The notes beneath the pieces were generated by a model. It worked only from the letters and a program-made list of their open reading frames with translations, did no database searches and was not told the DNA's origin. DNA of 5,117 bases from Chloroflexota bacterium (GTDB lineage Bacteria > Chloroflexota > Ktedonobacteria > Ktedonobacterales > Ktedonobacteraceae): positions 1-5,117 of the forward strand of contig VBHV01000637.1 in the NCBI GenBank assembly GCA_005881995.1. The letters run 5' to 3'. Position numbers and translations under genes: made by a program. Of the stretch, positions 4,978-5,117 are shown one piece after another. Numbering within the stretch: position 1 is the first letter of the stretch; every line of letters begins with the position of its first letter.

Positions 4978-5117
4978 ATGGAGCAATTGACTGCTGAACA
5001 ACGGGCTTTTCTGCTGGAAGGTACGCGCACGGGCAAGCTGGCAACCGTGCGCAAAGATGGGCGGCCGCACGTTGTTCCTATCTGGTTCCACCTGGATGGG
5101 AATACGCTGGTTTTTAC
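4978..5117 (+). CDS. PPOX-class (pyridoxamine-oxidase-fold) F420/flavin-dependent protein, N-terminal fragment
   Basis: The first 46 codons of a gene run off the window's right edge; the frame stays open. The segment GKLATVRKDGRPHVVPIWFHLDG (about residues 19-41) is the characteristic first strand pair of the split beta-barrel PNPOx-like fold. The ATVRKDGRPHVVPIWF pattern is typical of the Rv1155-type F420-dependent PPOX proteins of actinobacteria and Chloroflexota. Such proteins bind F420 or a flavin and reduce small organic substrates; some may only bind cofactor. Cofactor and substrate cannot be decided from this fragment. The gene lies 41 nt after the peroxiredoxin stop, with a good SD, and probably shares its transcript, consistent with a redox-related role. 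Confidence 0.87.
   Translation, partial: MEQLTAEQRAFLLEGTRTGKLATVRKDGRPHVVPIWFHLDGNTLVF

Noticed and set aside
4936..4979. Inverted repeat ATTGCTT (4936-4942) and AAGCAAT (4973-4979) spanning the peroxiredoxin stop and PPOX start
   Set aside because: Seven AT-rich pairs across a 30-nt loop are weakly stable and within chance expectation.

Overview
The window looks like ordinary chromosomal DNA of a moderately GC-rich bacterium. The gene types present are a long-form RtcB RNA ligase, a GT87-type membrane glycosyltransferase, a one-cysteine peroxiredoxin and an F420/flavin-type PPOX protein. With frequent GTG/TTG starts, this set fits Chloroflexota, perhaps the Ktedonobacteria. That placement is an inference from gene style, not from a marker gene. 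There are no phage, transposon, CRISPR, rRNA or tRNA signatures. No gene-free stretch exceeds 300 bases; the longest, 4236-4450, holds two divergent promoter regions and a leader.

Layout. (1) 1-696, + strand: the C-terminal half of an RtcB ligase, cut by the window edge. (2) 808-2491, + strand: a two-gene unit of an extended short-chain dehydrogenase (SDR; NAD(P)-dependent epimerase/reductase) and a P-loop small-molecule kinase-like protein with a TTG start, 4 nt apart. It is driven by a good extended -10 promoter and closed by a hairpin that contains the kinase stop codon. (3) 4235-2552, - strand: a polytopic GT87-like glycosyltransferase followed by a 64-residue two-helix membrane protein, which may have its own promoter with a palindrome between -35 and -10. 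(4) 4451 to the end, + strand: a 1-Cys AhpC/TSA-type peroxiredoxin behind a near-consensus promoter and a leader of about 135 nt, then the first 46 codons of a PPOX-fold oxidoreductase, probably in the same transcript.

How the genes relate. The peroxiredoxin and PPOX protein form a plausible redox/peroxide-defence pair. The SDR and kinase are probably co-transcribed and may act on a common small molecule, but neither substrate can be read from sequence. The glycosyltransferase is expected to use a polyprenyl-phosphate sugar on the outer face of the membrane.

I see no clearly new biological system. The most interesting signals are regulatory. One is a perfect GC-rich hairpin sitting exactly between a strong purine-rich Shine-Dalgarno (SD)-like tract and the glycosyltransferase ATG, as if folding brings the SD to the start codon. 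The others are a compact divergent promoter region, and a recurring TGCTA extended -10 sequence at three promoter candidates.
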